A program made the translations under genes and the position numbers. The notes under the pieces were generated by a model. The model did not search any database, was not told the DNA's origin, and saw only the letters and a list, made by a program, of their open reading frames with translations. Positions 18,516-27,568 of a DNA stretch of 64,000 bases are shown piece by piece. Source of the stretch: Verrucomicrobiia bacterium (GTDB lineage Bacteria; Verrucomicrobiota; Verrucomicrobiia; Limisphaerales; UBA9464); contig JAHCBB010000009.1 of assembly GCA_019634635.1 (NCBI GenBank), positions 1 to 64,000 of the forward strand, in the 5' to 3' direction. The first letter of the stretch is position 1; the number at the start of each line of letters is the position of its first letter.

Positions 18516-18600
18516 GCCATCCGAGCAACGCTTCCGCGTGCCCGTCCGGAATCCTCCGGTGCGAGCACGCGGAATTTTTCACCCGAAAGTCACGTCGTCC

Positions 18601-20430
18601 ATGAGCGAAGTCGCCCAAGCCCCGGAAACAACCGGGGGCCCGTCAAAACTCACCAAGATCACCGAGGCGGTCATCCGGATCGCCGGCAACTCCCAAGACG
18701 GCATCCAGGCCATTGGCGGTTTCCTCGCCCGCCTTGCGGGGCGGAGCGAACAGGAGGTCATGACCTTCATGACGATTCCCTCGACGATCTCGGGGGGGCC
18801 CTCGATTTTTCAGGTGCGGATTGCCTCCGGCGAGGTGCTGTCCGCGGGCGATGAGGCCGACATGCTCCTGGCGTTCTACCAGCACAGCTACGACGAGCAC
18901 ATCCATTCGCTCAAGCTCGGCGGGATCGTGCTGTACGACTCCGACCATGTCACCCCGAAGCCCGACTGGCTGGACAACTACCGTCATGTCGGCGTGGCCA
19001 TCTCCAGCAAGACGGTCGAGGCCATCGGCGGGACCGGCCGGGACAAGGGCAAGAACATCTTCGCCCTCGGATTGCTCGCCCGGATTTTTGACCTGAACGT
19101 GCCCAAGCTGGCCAAACTCATCGAGGAGCGTTTTGGCGGCAAGGATCCGGCGGTCGTGGGCAACGCGCTGACCTGTTTCCAGGCCGGATACGGACACGAG
19201 CTGCAGGACCTGCTGAAGACCTACCAGCTGCAGCATGCCGAGCTGAAGGGGCATTCGCAGGTGGTGATGAACGGCAACGAGGCGCTTGCCTACGGCCTGC
19301 TGGCCGCCGGGGTCCGGTTCGGTGCCGGCTACCCCATCACCCCGTGGTCCGACATCATGGAACTGCTGCGCCGGGAGCTGCCGAAATACGGCGGCATGTT
19401 TGTGCAGTGCGAGGACGAGATCGCCTCCATCTCCATGGCCCTTGGGGCCAGCTATGCCGGCCGGGTGGCGGTGACGGGATCCTCGGGGCCGGGGATCTCC
19501 CTCAAGACGGAGGCGCTCGGTTGGGCTTCGATGGCGGAAATGCCGCTGATCATCGTGGACGTGCAGCGTGGCGGACCCTCGACCGGCATGCCCACCAACA
19601 TCGAGCAGTCCGACCTCAACATCGCCTGCTTCGGCGGCCACGGAGACAGCCCGCGAGTGGTGATCGCGCCCAGCTCGGTGGAGGACTGCTTCTACACCGC
19701 GATCGAGGCGGTGAACATCGCCCGCAAGTACAGCACACCGGTCATCATCCTCTCCGATCAGGGCATCGCGACGCGCATCGAGGCGTTCGTCGAGCCCGAC
19801 CTGAAGTCGGTGTGCCAGGACCTGACTCCCGACCTCACCCCGGTGGCCGATCACAAGCCCTATGATCTTTCGGCTCCGGATGGCATCACCCGGCATCTCG
19901 CCCCGGGCACCCGGGTTGCCAGCGGCAAGTATCCAGTGGTGACCGGGCTTGAACACGACGAACTCGGCCACCCCACCGGCTCGCCCAAGCTGCACATGAC
20001 GATGACCGCCAAGCGCCGCAACAAGCTCAAGCGCCTGGCCGCGGACCTGCCGATACCGGTCACCTACGGCCCCAACGAGGGCCAGGTGCTTCTGGTCGGC
20101 TGGGGCAGCACCCAGGGACCGCTGCGGGAATGCGTGGACCGGTTCCGGGGACTGGGCGATGCGGTGTCGTCGCTTCACATCAAGTACGTGAACCCGCTGC
20201 CCAACGGCCTGGATGAGGTGTTCAAGGGATTCCGCCACATCTTCGTGGTGGAACTGAACGACGAGGGTCTGTACGGCGTCGGCCAGATGGCCTCCCTCCT
20301 CCGCGCGCGTTTTGCCGATCCGCGGATTCGCGGGATCAACAAGTCGGACGGGCAGGTCTGGAAGGTGAAGGAGATCATGGACCGTGTCCGCGCCGCCCTG
20401 ACACCCCCTCTGTCCGGAGTCGTTGCCTGA
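18601..20430 (+). CDS. korA: 2-oxoacid:ferredoxin oxidoreductase, fused gamma-alpha subunit
   Basis: The start is the ATG at 18601 (609 residues). The N-terminal third is the gamma domain (IAGNSQDGIQAIGGFLARLAG, then TIPSTISGGPSIFQVRI). The rest is the pyrimidine-binding alpha domain with GYPITPWSDIMELL, VQCEDEIASISMALGASYAG and TGSSGPGISLKTEALGWA. Together with the next gene it forms the two-subunit enzyme that oxidatively decarboxylates 2-oxoglutarate or a related 2-oxoacid with CoA, reducing ferredoxin. The KorA name is chosen for the fused gamma-alpha architecture; pyruvate or branched-chain oxoacids remain possible substrates. Iron-sulfur and TPP sites are in the beta subunit, 38 bp downstream. 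Confidence 0.9.
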   Translation: MSEVAQAPETTGGPSKLTKITEAVIRIAGNSQDGIQAIGGFLARLAGRSEQEVMTFMTIPSTISGGPSIFQVRIASGEVLSAGDEADMLLAFYQHSYDEHIHSLKLGGIVLYDSDHVTPKPDWLDNYRHVGVAISSKTVEAIGGTGRDKGKNIFALGLLARIFDLNVPKLAKLIEERFGGKDPAVVGNALTCFQAGYGHELQDLLKTYQLQHAELKGHSQVVMNGNEALAYGLLAAGVRFGAGYPITPWSDIMELLRRELPKYGGMFVQCEDEIASISMALGASYAGRVAVTGSSGPGISLKTEALGWASMAEMPLIIVDVQRGGPSTGMPTNIEQSDLNIACFGGHGDSPRVVIAPSSVEDCFYTAIEAVNIARKYSTPVIILSDQGIATRIEAFVEPDLKSVCQDLTPDLTPVADHKPYDLSAPDGITRHLAPGTRVASGKYPVVTGLEHDELGHPTGSPKLHMTMTAKRRNKLKRLAADLPIPVTYGPNEGQVLLVGWGSTQGPLRECVDRFRGLGDAVSSLHIKYVNPLPNGLDEVFKGFRHIFVVELNDEGLYGVGQMASLLRARFADPRIRGINKSDGQVWKVKEIMDRVRAALTPPLSGVVA

Positions 20431-20468
20431 CCGGACCCCGGACTGATTTTTCCCCACCACCGACGCCC

Positions 20469-21428
20469 ATGAGCACCAACCCGTTCGCCTACGCCGCCCT
20501 GCCCCGCACCACGACCCCGCCGGACACGTTGACCGTGACGCCGCTGGAGGATGCCGACCGCAAACCACTCACCAAGAAGGAGGTCTCGGCCGACCATCCG
20601 ACCTGGTGCCCCGGCTGCGGTGACTTTTCCGTACTGGCCCTCTACTTCAAGCTGATCGAGAAGCGAAAGCTCTGGCATGAGAAGATCACCACGGTGGCCG
20701 GCATCGGGTGCTCCAGCCGGTTCCCCTATTTCGTGCAGGCCCACGGCGCCCATTACATCCATGGCCGGGCGCTCCCGTTCGCGAGCGGCATTTCGCTGAG
20801 CCGCCCGGACCTGCACGTCTTCGTGTTCGGAGGGGACGGCGACGCCTTCTCCATCGGGGGCAATCACTTCAGCCACACCGCGCGGAAGAACATCAAGATG
20901 ACCTACGTGGTCATGGACAACTTTGTGTACGGGCTGACCAAGAAGCAGACCTCGCCGACCTCGCCGATCGGGTTCAAGTCGAAGACCGACGTCTGGGGGT
21001 CCACGGATCGTCCGATCAACCCGCTCAAGCAGGCGATCGCCGCGGGGGCCACCTTCGTCGCGCGCACGACGCATACCAATGCCGCCCATGTGCTGAAGAT
21101 GATGGAAGCCGCGATGGACCATGACGGATTCGGGTTCATCGAGTGCCTGAGCGAGTGCATTGAATTCTATCCGGGTGCCTTCGACGCGTCGAATCCGCGC
21201 AAGGGGGGCCAGTTCGTAGAGGTCCCGGCGGATCACGACGTGACCGATGAGTTTGCCGCCTATCGCCTCGCGGACGAGCCGTTTCCCGGACGCTTCGGCA
21301 TCTTCTACCAGGTGAAGCGGCCGACGAAGAACTTCAATGAGGCCACCTTGATTGCTGAACACCGGTCCAAGGTCGGGACGCTGGCGGACTGGGAGATCCT
21401 CCAGCGCAGCTTCGACCGGACCAAGTAG
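20469..21428 (+). CDS. korB: 2-oxoacid:ferredoxin oxidoreductase, beta subunit
   Basis: The 319-residue subunit binds thiamine diphosphate and a [4Fe-4S] cluster. HPTWCPGCGDFSVL supplies cluster cysteines near residue 45, with IGCSSRFPYF following. The TPP/Mg site reads GGDGDAFSIGGNHF and continues into NIKMTYVVMDNFVYGLTKKQ. A further Cys lies in IECLSECIEFYPG. It is co-transcribed with korA. A ferredoxin was not found nearby, so the electron acceptor is encoded elsewhere. A rho-independent terminator follows 45 bases after the stop. Confidence 0.92.
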   Translation: MSTNPFAYAALPRTTTPPDTLTVTPLEDADRKPLTKKEVSADHPTWCPGCGDFSVLALYFKLIEKRKLWHEKITTVAGIGCSSRFPYFVQAHGAHYIHGRALPFASGISLSRPDLHVFVFGGDGDAFSIGGNHFSHTARKNIKMTYVVMDNFVYGLTKKQTSPTSPIGFKSKTDVWGSTDRPINPLKQAIAAGATFVARTTHTNAAHVLKMMEAAMDHDGFGFIECLSECIEFYPGAFDASNPRKGGQFVEVPADHDVTDEFAAYRLADEPFPGRFGIFYQVKRPTKNFNEATLIAEHRSKVGTLADWEILQRSFDRTK

Positions 21429-21473
21429 GACACTGGCGACGCCGACATGGCGTCCGGAATCCCCTCCCAGCGA

Positions 21474-21501
21474 CCCCGGCGTCCCACCGGGGCTTTTCTT
21501 T
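21474..21501 (+). terminator. Rho-independent terminator after korAB
   Basis: A GC-rich stem CCCCGG (21474-21479) pairs with CCGGGG (21487-21492) around a seven-base loop and is followed by CTTTTCTTT. It would end the korAB transcript before zwf, whose start lies about 70 bases further on. Confidence 0.7.
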
Positions 21502-21568
21502 GCCCCGACCGAAACCATCGTTGAATACCCGGCTCGGGCTTTCCAACCTGACCCCCCAGGGGCCCGCC

Positions 21569-23131
21569 ATGAACGAATCCTCCCACCTCGACGAACTGCT
21601 CGCCTCGCGAGCAACCACCTCCCGCCGCCCGATCGAACCCTGCACCGTGGTGATCTTCGGCGCCTCGGGAGATCTCACCTCCCGAAAGCTGATCCCCGCC
21701 CTGTACCACCTCGCTCTGGAGCAGGCCCTGCCGAGGCCCTACCGCATCATCGGATTCGCCCGCAGGGAAAAGACCGACGCGTCCTTCCGCGCGGAACTCC
21801 GGGAGGCCCTCGGCAAGTTTTCCCGGACGCAGCCCGTGGACGAAACGGTCTGGAGTGCGTTTGCGTCACGGCTCCAATACTGCCAGGCCGACATCTCCGA
21901 TCCGGCCGGGTATGCCCGGCTTCGGGATCTGGTGAACGCCACCGACGACGACCGGCTCCGTCAAAACCTGTTGTTCTACCTGGCAACCAATCCCAGCCAG
22001 TTCGGCGAGATTGCCTCCCACCTCAACGAGGTCGGTCTGCTGGAGAAATGTGAGAACGGCGGCGCGATGAAGCGCCTGGTGGTCGAGAAGCCCTTCGGGC
22101 ATGACCTGCCCAGCGCCCAGGCGCTCAATGCCGAGTTGATCCGTCACGCCCACGAAAGCCAGGTCTTCCGCATTGACCACTACCTCGGGAAGGAAACGGT
22201 CCAGAACATCCTCACCTTCCGTTTCAGCAACGGAATCTTCGAGCACTTGTGGAACCGGGACAGCGTGGACCACGTCCAGATCACCGTCGCGGAAAAGCTC
22301 GGCGTCGGCGCGAGGGGCGGCTACTACGAGGAGTCGGGGGCCATGCGCGACATGCTCCAGAATCATGTGCTCCAGGTGCTGTCGCTCATCGCCATGGAGC
22401 CTCCCGTCTCGCTGGAGGCGGAGAATGTTCGCGACGAAAAGGTAAAGCTGCTGAAGTCCATTCGCCCGATGACGCCGCGCGACATCGCGAGCCATGTGGT
22501 GCGGGGACAATATTTTGCCGGGGATGTGGACGGCGACCCGCGTCCGGCCTACCGGAGCGAGCCCAAGGTGAACCCCAAGTCGAATGTGGAGACCTTTGTC
22601 GCCATGCAGCTCGCGATTGACAACTGGCGGTGGAGCGGAGTGCCGTTCTACCTCCGCACGGGAAAAAACCTTCCCGTCAGCGCCAGCGAGGTGCGGATCC
22701 AGTTCAAGCCCGCGCCAAACATCCTCTTCGCCGCCCGCTCCGACGCCCAGCTCGACCCCAATTCACTGACCCTGCGCCTGCAACCCGAGGAAGGCATCGC
22801 CCTCCGCTTCAACGGCAAGGTCCCCGGCGCGGCGACGGAGCTGCGCCCGGTGCGCATGCAGTTCAGCTACGACACCGAATTCGGTGCCTACACCCCCGAG
22901 GCGTACGAACGATTGCTCCTGGAAGCCATCGCCGGCAATGCGACGCTCTTCATCCGGCGCGACGAGGTCGAAACGGCCTGGGGCATCGTGGACTCCATCC
23001 GGGACGCGTGGCGCGACAAGCCGCTGACCAACCGGGAGTTCTACCTCGCGGGGACCTGGGGGCCGACGGCGGCGGACGAGTTGCTCGCAGCCGACGGACG
23101 GGAATGGCGAAATCCGCAGGTCCGGAAATAG
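21569..23131 (+). CDS. zwf: Glucose-6-phosphate 1-dehydrogenase
   Basis: The enzyme oxidises glucose 6-phosphate to 6-phosphogluconolactone with NADP+ at the entry to the oxidative pentose phosphate pathway. With the start at 21569 it has 520 residues, close to the usual 490-515. The Rossmann motif is VIFGASGDLTSRKLIPALY near residue 28, and the active-site signature RIDHYLGKETVQN lies in the middle. It stands alone after the korAB terminator. Its NADPH output complements the hydrogenase and ferredoxin systems encoded elsewhere in the window. Confidence 0.96.
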   Translation: MNESSHLDELLASRATTSRRPIEPCTVVIFGASGDLTSRKLIPALYHLALEQALPRPYRIIGFARREKTDASFRAELREALGKFSRTQPVDETVWSAFASRLQYCQADISDPAGYARLRDLVNATDDDRLRQNLLFYLATNPSQFGEIASHLNEVGLLEKCENGGAMKRLVVEKPFGHDLPSAQALNAELIRHAHESQVFRIDHYLGKETVQNILTFRFSNGIFEHLWNRDSVDHVQITVAEKLGVGARGGYYEESGAMRDMLQNHVLQVLSLIAMEPPVSLEAENVRDEKVKLLKSIRPMTPRDIASHVVRGQYFAGDVDGDPRPAYRSEPKVNPKSNVETFVAMQLAIDNWRWSGVPFYLRTGKNLPVSASEVRIQFKPAPNILFAARSDAQLDPNSLTLRLQPEEGIALRFNGKVPGAATELRPVRMQFSYDTEFGAYTPEAYERLLLEAIAGNATLFIRRDEVETAWGIVDSIRDAWRDKPLTNREFYLAGTWGPTAADELLAADGREWRNPQVRK

Positions 23132-23186
23132 GACGGAGACCGACCGAATTCGTGACCCCGCCGGCCGTTGGGTCCACCCTGCGGCC

Positions 23187-24704
23187 ATGAACGGACCGCG
23201 GAATCCGGAGCGGCGGGGTTTCCTCAAAGCGCTGGGGGCCGTCACCGGCACGGGAGTTCTGGCGGGATGCACCACCGGAACCTCGCGCCGCATCGCCCCC
23301 GGGAGGATTGCCGCCGAAAACGCGTTGCCGGGCACCCGCGACTGGATGCTCACCCAGACCCGGGTGGATCCTCCGACGCGCTGGCGCTGTCCGTGGATCG
23401 AGGGCTACGTGTCGCGGACGTCCGTCCGCGCGGGTGAGACGCTGGAGTTCCACGTCAGCACCCGCCCCGCAAGCCCCTTCGTCATCGAAGTGTTTCGCCT
23501 GGGCTGGTATGGCGGGGAGGGGGGACGCCGGATGGTGACGCTTGGACCGTTCGAAGGTCGGATGCAATCGGACCCACCGGTCGGCCCCCGCCGGCTGCGC
23601 GACGCCGCCTGGGAACCGTGTACCTCGTTGAGGATCCCTCCGGATTGGATCAGCGGCGTCTACCTGGGAAAGCTCACCGGACTTCGCGAGGGTCTCCAGA
23701 GCTATGTCATCTTCGTGGTGCGGGACGATCGACACGCCGATTTCCTGTTCCAGTGCAGTGACTTCACCTGGCAGGCCTACAACCGGTGGCCGGACCACTT
23801 CTCGCTGTATGACGACGGCCGCAGCGAATGGTACTGGGGCGGCGGGGTGCAGGTGGGATTCAACAGACCCTACAGCCGTTATTGCCAGATCTTTGATGCG
23901 CCGTTGTCCCAGGGATCCGGCGAATTTCTGCTGTGGGAGTTTCCGGTCGCCTTCTGGCTGGAGCAGCAGGGGTACGACGTGACTTACGTGTCCAATCTCG
24001 ACACCCATCTGGATCCGGCCGGGCTCCGCCGCGCCCGCGGACTCCTTTCGGTGGGGCACGACGAATACTGGACGATCGAAATGTTCCGGAATGTCCGGTC
24101 CGCGATCCAGTCGGGAGTCCATGTCGCCTTCCTGTCCGGGAACACCTGCTGTGGTCGGATCGTTCTCGGGCCGGACACCGCAGGACGTCCGCACCGAGTG
24201 TTCGAGCGGGTGGGGGTGTTTGGCCCCCCGGGCGGCACCCGGGATTTCGTTGCCATGGCCTCCCTGCTTCACGAACGGCCCTACGCCAATGAACTGATCG
24301 GAGCCCACAGCACGGGTCCGGTGACGGGGGGCGCCGACTGGACCTGCGTCCGCCCGGACCACTGGCTGTTCCACGGCACCGGGATGCGCCACGGAGAGGG
24401 CATTCCCGGCCTCGTGGGCTGGGAGTGGCACGGCGATCCCGCACCCATTCCCGGCCTCGAAGTCGTGGCCTCCGGGCCGACCCAGGAGACCCCTGGACAG
24501 CTCAACGGCGGCACTTTCACTGCCACGGTGTATCCGGGCCCCAAGGGCAACGTGGTCTTCAACGCATCCACCATCTGGTGGGGTGACGGTCTTTCGGCAC
24601 CACCTGGGTACCAAAGGCCGGCGGTCTACACCTCACCGCAAGGACCGGACCCGCGCGTTCAACAGATCACCCGCAATCTCCTCGGACGGATGCTCGACGA
24701 CTGA
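23187..24704 (+). CDS. Tat-exported lipoprotein with N,N-dimethylformamidase beta-subunit-like domain
   Basis: The N-terminus RRGFLKALGAVTGTGVLAGC combines a twin-arginine motif with a lipobox (LAGC, Cys about 29), predicting a lipoprotein exported in folded form. The remaining 475 residues resemble the large-subunit C-terminal domain of N,N-dimethylformamidase. Recognisable blocks are FRLGWYGGEGGRRM, GVYLGKLTG, YVIFVVRDD, FQCSDFTWQAYNRWPDHFSLY, LLSVGHDEYWTIEM, VHVAFLSGNTCCGRI and VFNASTIWWGDGLS. In the known enzyme this region contributes an Fe-Tyr2-Glu site. Several Tyr, His and Glu residues are present here, but I cannot assign ligands. Homologues are often annotated only as dimethylformamidase-like. 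Substrate unknown. Confidence 0.75.
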   Translation: MNGPRNPERRGFLKALGAVTGTGVLAGCTTGTSRRIAPGRIAAENALPGTRDWMLTQTRVDPPTRWRCPWIEGYVSRTSVRAGETLEFHVSTRPASPFVIEVFRLGWYGGEGGRRMVTLGPFEGRMQSDPPVGPRRLRDAAWEPCTSLRIPPDWISGVYLGKLTGLREGLQSYVIFVVRDDRHADFLFQCSDFTWQAYNRWPDHFSLYDDGRSEWYWGGGVQVGFNRPYSRYCQIFDAPLSQGSGEFLLWEFPVAFWLEQQGYDVTYVSNLDTHLDPAGLRRARGLLSVGHDEYWTIEMFRNVRSAIQSGVHVAFLSGNTCCGRIVLGPDTAGRPHRVFERVGVFGPPGGTRDFVAMASLLHERPYANELIGAHSTGPVTGGADWTCVRPDHWLFHGTGMRHGEGIPGLVGWEWHGDPAPIPGLEVVASGPTQETPGQLNGGTFTATVYPGPKGNVVFNASTIWWGDGLSAPPGYQRPAVYTSPQGPDPRVQQITRNLLGRMLDD

Positions 24705-24725
24705 TCCGGGTCCCGGCGCTTCCAC

Positions 24726-25844
24726 TCAAACCGCCCGCCCATCGGCACGCGGCGACGAGATCACCGGTGGCCTCGGATCCTCCGACGAGCGCGCGCGCCG
24801 GATGGCGATAAACTCCCCCGCGTTCTCCAGCGTCAGCAGTCCGACGAGACGCTGTTGCCACATGACCGGCGCCATGGGCACCGGAGATTCACTGAGGCGT
24901 CCCAGCGCGGGTTCGAGCGGCTCGTCCGCCTGAAGCGTGATGAAATCGGTGCGCATGGCCGTTCGCGCGGGTGCCGTGGCGCCGGATCGGCGCAAGGCCT
25001 CCAGCAGTTCGGTGCGGCTCAACACCCCAGCCACGGCCGGTCCGTCCATCACCGGAAACTCCGATTGGGAATCACTGATGATCAGGTTGGCGACTTGATC
25101 CAGCGGGTCGTCCACAGACACCGAATGGAACCGGGTCAGCATTGCCTGGCCGACCACCGCGCCCCCCATGGCGGTCCGCGCCTCCGTGGCGCGCGCCTCG
25201 CCACCGGCGCCCAACCAGACAAACACCGCGATGAACAGCAGCAGGTACATTTGGAAGTAGATCGCCACCCCGGCGAACACGAGCGCCATGAACTTGCCGA
25301 CGGTGGCCGCAATGCGGGTCGCGCGGACAGGGCCCATCTGCATCGCGAGCAGCGCCCGGAGAATGCGCCCGCCGTCCATCGGAAACGCCGGCAGCAGGTT
25401 GAAGGCAACCAACGAGACGTTCACAAGCAGCAGGCGTTGCGCCAGACCGATGGCATCCAGTGGCCCCCGCGGGAGGAGGGACTGCTGACCGAGGATCAGG
25501 AAGGCGGCAAGTGCTCCCCCGATGGCGACATTGACCAGGGGGCCCGCGATGGCGATCACGAGTTCGTGGCGCGGGTTGTCCGGGATGCGCTCCAGTCGGG
25601 CGACGCCGCCGATCGGGAGGAGGGTGATGTCCCGCGTGCCGATCCCGTAATGCCGGGCGGCGAGGGCATGGCCAAACTCGTGAAGCAACACGCAACCGAA
25701 GAGCGATCCATACAACAGGACGCCACCGGCCGCCGCGATCAAACTGCCTCCCTGAAGGCCTACCACGGCCAGGAGAAGCAGAAAGGTTGCGTGGACGTAC
25801 ACATCCACGCCCCACCAGCGGCCGACCTTGAAGGACCATTTCAT
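24726..25844 (-). CDS. Site-2 (M50) intramembrane zinc protease with two CBS domains
   Basis: The start at 25844 gives 372 residues. Six or so membrane helices carry the zinc-binding HEFGH (55-59) and the second conserved site NLLPAFPMDGGRI in the third core helix. The C-terminal third contains two CBS repeats (AMLTRFHSVSVDDPLDQVANLI... and MRTDFITLQADEPLEPALGRL...), the usual architecture of the SpoIVFB-like rhomboid-unrelated group. The protein would cleave membrane-embedded substrates, with CBS domains sensing nucleotides or ionic state. No substrate candidate is adjacent. It is convergent with the dimethylformamidase-like gene. Confidence 0.92.
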   Translation of the reverse strand: MKWSFKVGRWWGVDVYVHATFLLLLAVVGLQGGSLIAAAGGVLLYGSLFGCVLLHEFGHALAARHYGIGTRDITLLPIGGVARLERIPDNPRHELVIAIAGPLVNVAIGGALAAFLILGQQSLLPRGPLDAIGLAQRLLLVNVSLVAFNLLPAFPMDGGRILRALLAMQMGPVRATRIAATVGKFMALVFAGVAIYFQMYLLLFIAVFVWLGAGGEARATEARTAMGGAVVGQAMLTRFHSVSVDDPLDQVANLIISDSQSEFPVMDGPAVAGVLSRTELLEALRRSGATAPARTAMRTDFITLQADEPLEPALGRLSESPVPMAPVMWQQRLVGLLTLENAGEFIAIRRARSSEDPRPPVISSPRADGRAV

Positions 25845-25907
25845 GTTGGCAGCAATCCCTAACCCGGACCGACCGAAGGTCAACGACCCGAGGCCCCCGG
25901 GGCCAGT

Positions 25908-27323
25908 CTATTTCCCGAGACAGAATTGCCGGAAGATGACGTCCAGGAGGTCCTCGGTGGAGGTGGCACCCACGATCTCGCCCACGGCGCCGGCGGCCGC
26001 CCGCAGCTCCAATGCGGCAAATTCCGGCGATTCCCCGACATGCAGCGACGTCCTCGATCGCTCCAGCGCCTCGGCAGCTCGCCGCAGGGCGTCGTCCTGC
26101 CGCGCATTCACCGTGACCGGCAGGGCCTCCCCCGGCGCCCGGCCGCTCCAGACGAGCGACTCAATGGTGCCGCGGAGTTCCTCGAGTCCCTCGCTGGTGG
26201 CACAACTGACGGCAACCTCGCGGTGGCCCGGCGGCATCAGAAGCCGGCGCGGCAGGTCCGCCTTGTTGACGACCGCCACCACCGTCCGGCCCTTCCACCG
26301 ACCCAGGAGTTGTTCATCAGCCGGATCCATCGGCACGGAACCGTCCATCACATGCAGGATCAATTCCGCGGCCGCCGCGGCCGCCTCGCTGCGTCGCACG
26401 CCCTCACGCTCCACATCGCCGGCCGCGTCGCGCAGGCCTGCCGTGTCAATGAACACCACGGGGATTCCCCGCACGGAGGCGGTTTCCTCCACCGTGTCCC
26501 GAGTGGTGCCCGCCTCCGGCGAAACGATGGCCCGTTCATGGCCCAGCAGGCGGTTCAGCAGCGACGACTTGCCCGCATTGGGCCGTCCCACGATCGCCGC
26601 CCGGATGCCGCGGCGGAGCACCTGTCCGTCGCCCGCAGTCCTGCGCAAAGCGGCAAGGGCGGTTGCCGCCTCCTCCAACCGCAACTGGAGCCGGGCCCCC
26701 GTGTCCGGGGAAATGTCCTCCTCCGGAAAATCCAGCTGGGCCTCGATGTGGGCCAGCACCTGCATCAGTGCATCGCGAATCGCATGCACCCGGGCCGAGA
26801 GCGATCCGGCCAGCTGGGCCTGCGCGGCCGCCGCCGCCAGCACGGTGCGGGCGTGGATCAGGTCCGCCACCGCCTCCGCCTGGGCGAGGTCCAGGCGGCC
26901 GTTGACGAAGGCGCGCTGCGTGAACTCACCCGGCAGTGCCGGACGCGCCCCGGCGGCCAGGATCGCCTCCAGAACCTGCCGGGCCACCACAATTCCGCCA
27001 TGGCAGGAGATTTCGACGGTGTCCTCACGCGTGTAGGTCCTTGGGGCGCGTAACACCGTAAGCAGCACCTCGTCCAGCCGCGTTCCCGACCGAACCACAT
27101 GGCCATAATGGACCGTGTGGCTCGCGGCCTCCGAAGGCCGCTGAGAGCGGGATCCCGCGGGAACGAACACGGCATCACCCACTTCAACGGCAGCAGGTCC
27201 CGACACCCGCAGAACCGCCAGGCCGCCTTCACCCAGCGGCGTCGCCACCGCGGCGATGGTGTCCCGGGAGGATGGAATGGGCGTCACAGGAAACGGCGCC
27301 GGAAGTTCAGGCTTCCCGGTCAC
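25908..27323 (-). CDS. mnmE: tRNA uridine-5-carboxymethylaminomethyl modification GTPase
   Basis: MnmE, with MnmG, modifies the wobble uridine of several tRNAs. The 471-residue protein starts with the tetrahydrofolate-binding domain (DTIAAVATPLGEGGLAVLRVSG) and has a helical domain with LDFPEEDI. An inserted G domain carries GRPNAGKSSL (G1), a potassium-type switch region AGTTRDTVEE, DTAGLR and NKAD. It ends in CLGK, the conserved terminal Cys motif (usually CIGK). The stop lies 63 bp upstream of the site-2 protease gene. The start overlaps the preceding small gene by 17 bases, indicating translational coupling. Confidence 0.96.
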   Translation of the reverse strand: MTGKPELPAPFPVTPIPSSRDTIAAVATPLGEGGLAVLRVSGPAAVEVGDAVFVPAGSRSQRPSEAASHTVHYGHVVRSGTRLDEVLLTVLRAPRTYTREDTVEISCHGGIVVARQVLEAILAAGARPALPGEFTQRAFVNGRLDLAQAEAVADLIHARTVLAAAAAQAQLAGSLSARVHAIRDALMQVLAHIEAQLDFPEEDISPDTGARLQLRLEEAATALAALRRTAGDGQVLRRGIRAAIVGRPNAGKSSLLNRLLGHERAIVSPEAGTTRDTVEETASVRGIPVVFIDTAGLRDAAGDVEREGVRRSEAAAAAAELILHVMDGSVPMDPADEQLLGRWKGRTVVAVVNKADLPRRLLMPPGHREVAVSCATSEGLEELRGTIESLVWSGRAPGEALPVTVNARQDDALRRAAEALERSRTSLHVGESPEFAALELRAAAGAVGEIVGATSTEDLLDVIFRQFCLGK

Positions 27324-27555
27324 GCAGGCAGCCGCCCCGTTGGATCGCCTCCCGACGCCCGAGGAGGAACAGCCGCGCCTTCTCGTAGCTCCGGCGCCGG
27401 AGAAAATGGACCAGTTCCGGGTCGGCGCTCGACGGCAGTTCGCCGGTCATCCGGTCGAGTGCCGCGAGCAGCGGACGCACGTCGGCTGCCCCCGACCCGA
27501 CGGCGGCGTCGAGCTTCATCAGTGCAGTCAGCAGGCGGGATTCGACAGGTTCCAT
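27307..27555 (-). CDS. Small conserved-type hypothetical protein between mqnE and mnmE
   Basis: An ATG at 27555 gives 82 residues, 13 bases after the mqnE stop. The frame extends further upstream but only into mqnE in an Arg-rich shadow. The sequence is helical and charged (MEPVESRLLTALMKLDAAV, LLAALDRMTGELP, PELVHFLRRRSYEKARLFL), with no membrane segment or Cys pair. Its tight packing between two real genes and its overlap with the mnmE start support its being translated. Function unknown. Confidence 0.65.
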   Translation of the reverse strand: MEPVESRLLTALMKLDAAVGSGAADVRPLLAALDRMTGELPSSADPELVHFLRRRSYEKARLFLLGRREAIQRGGCLRDREA

Positions 27556-27568
27556 GCGCTTCGGGAGA

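Noticed and set aside
18643..20568. A 641-codon minus-strand frame opposite korA
   Set aside because: Shadow of korA, which has complete family motifs.
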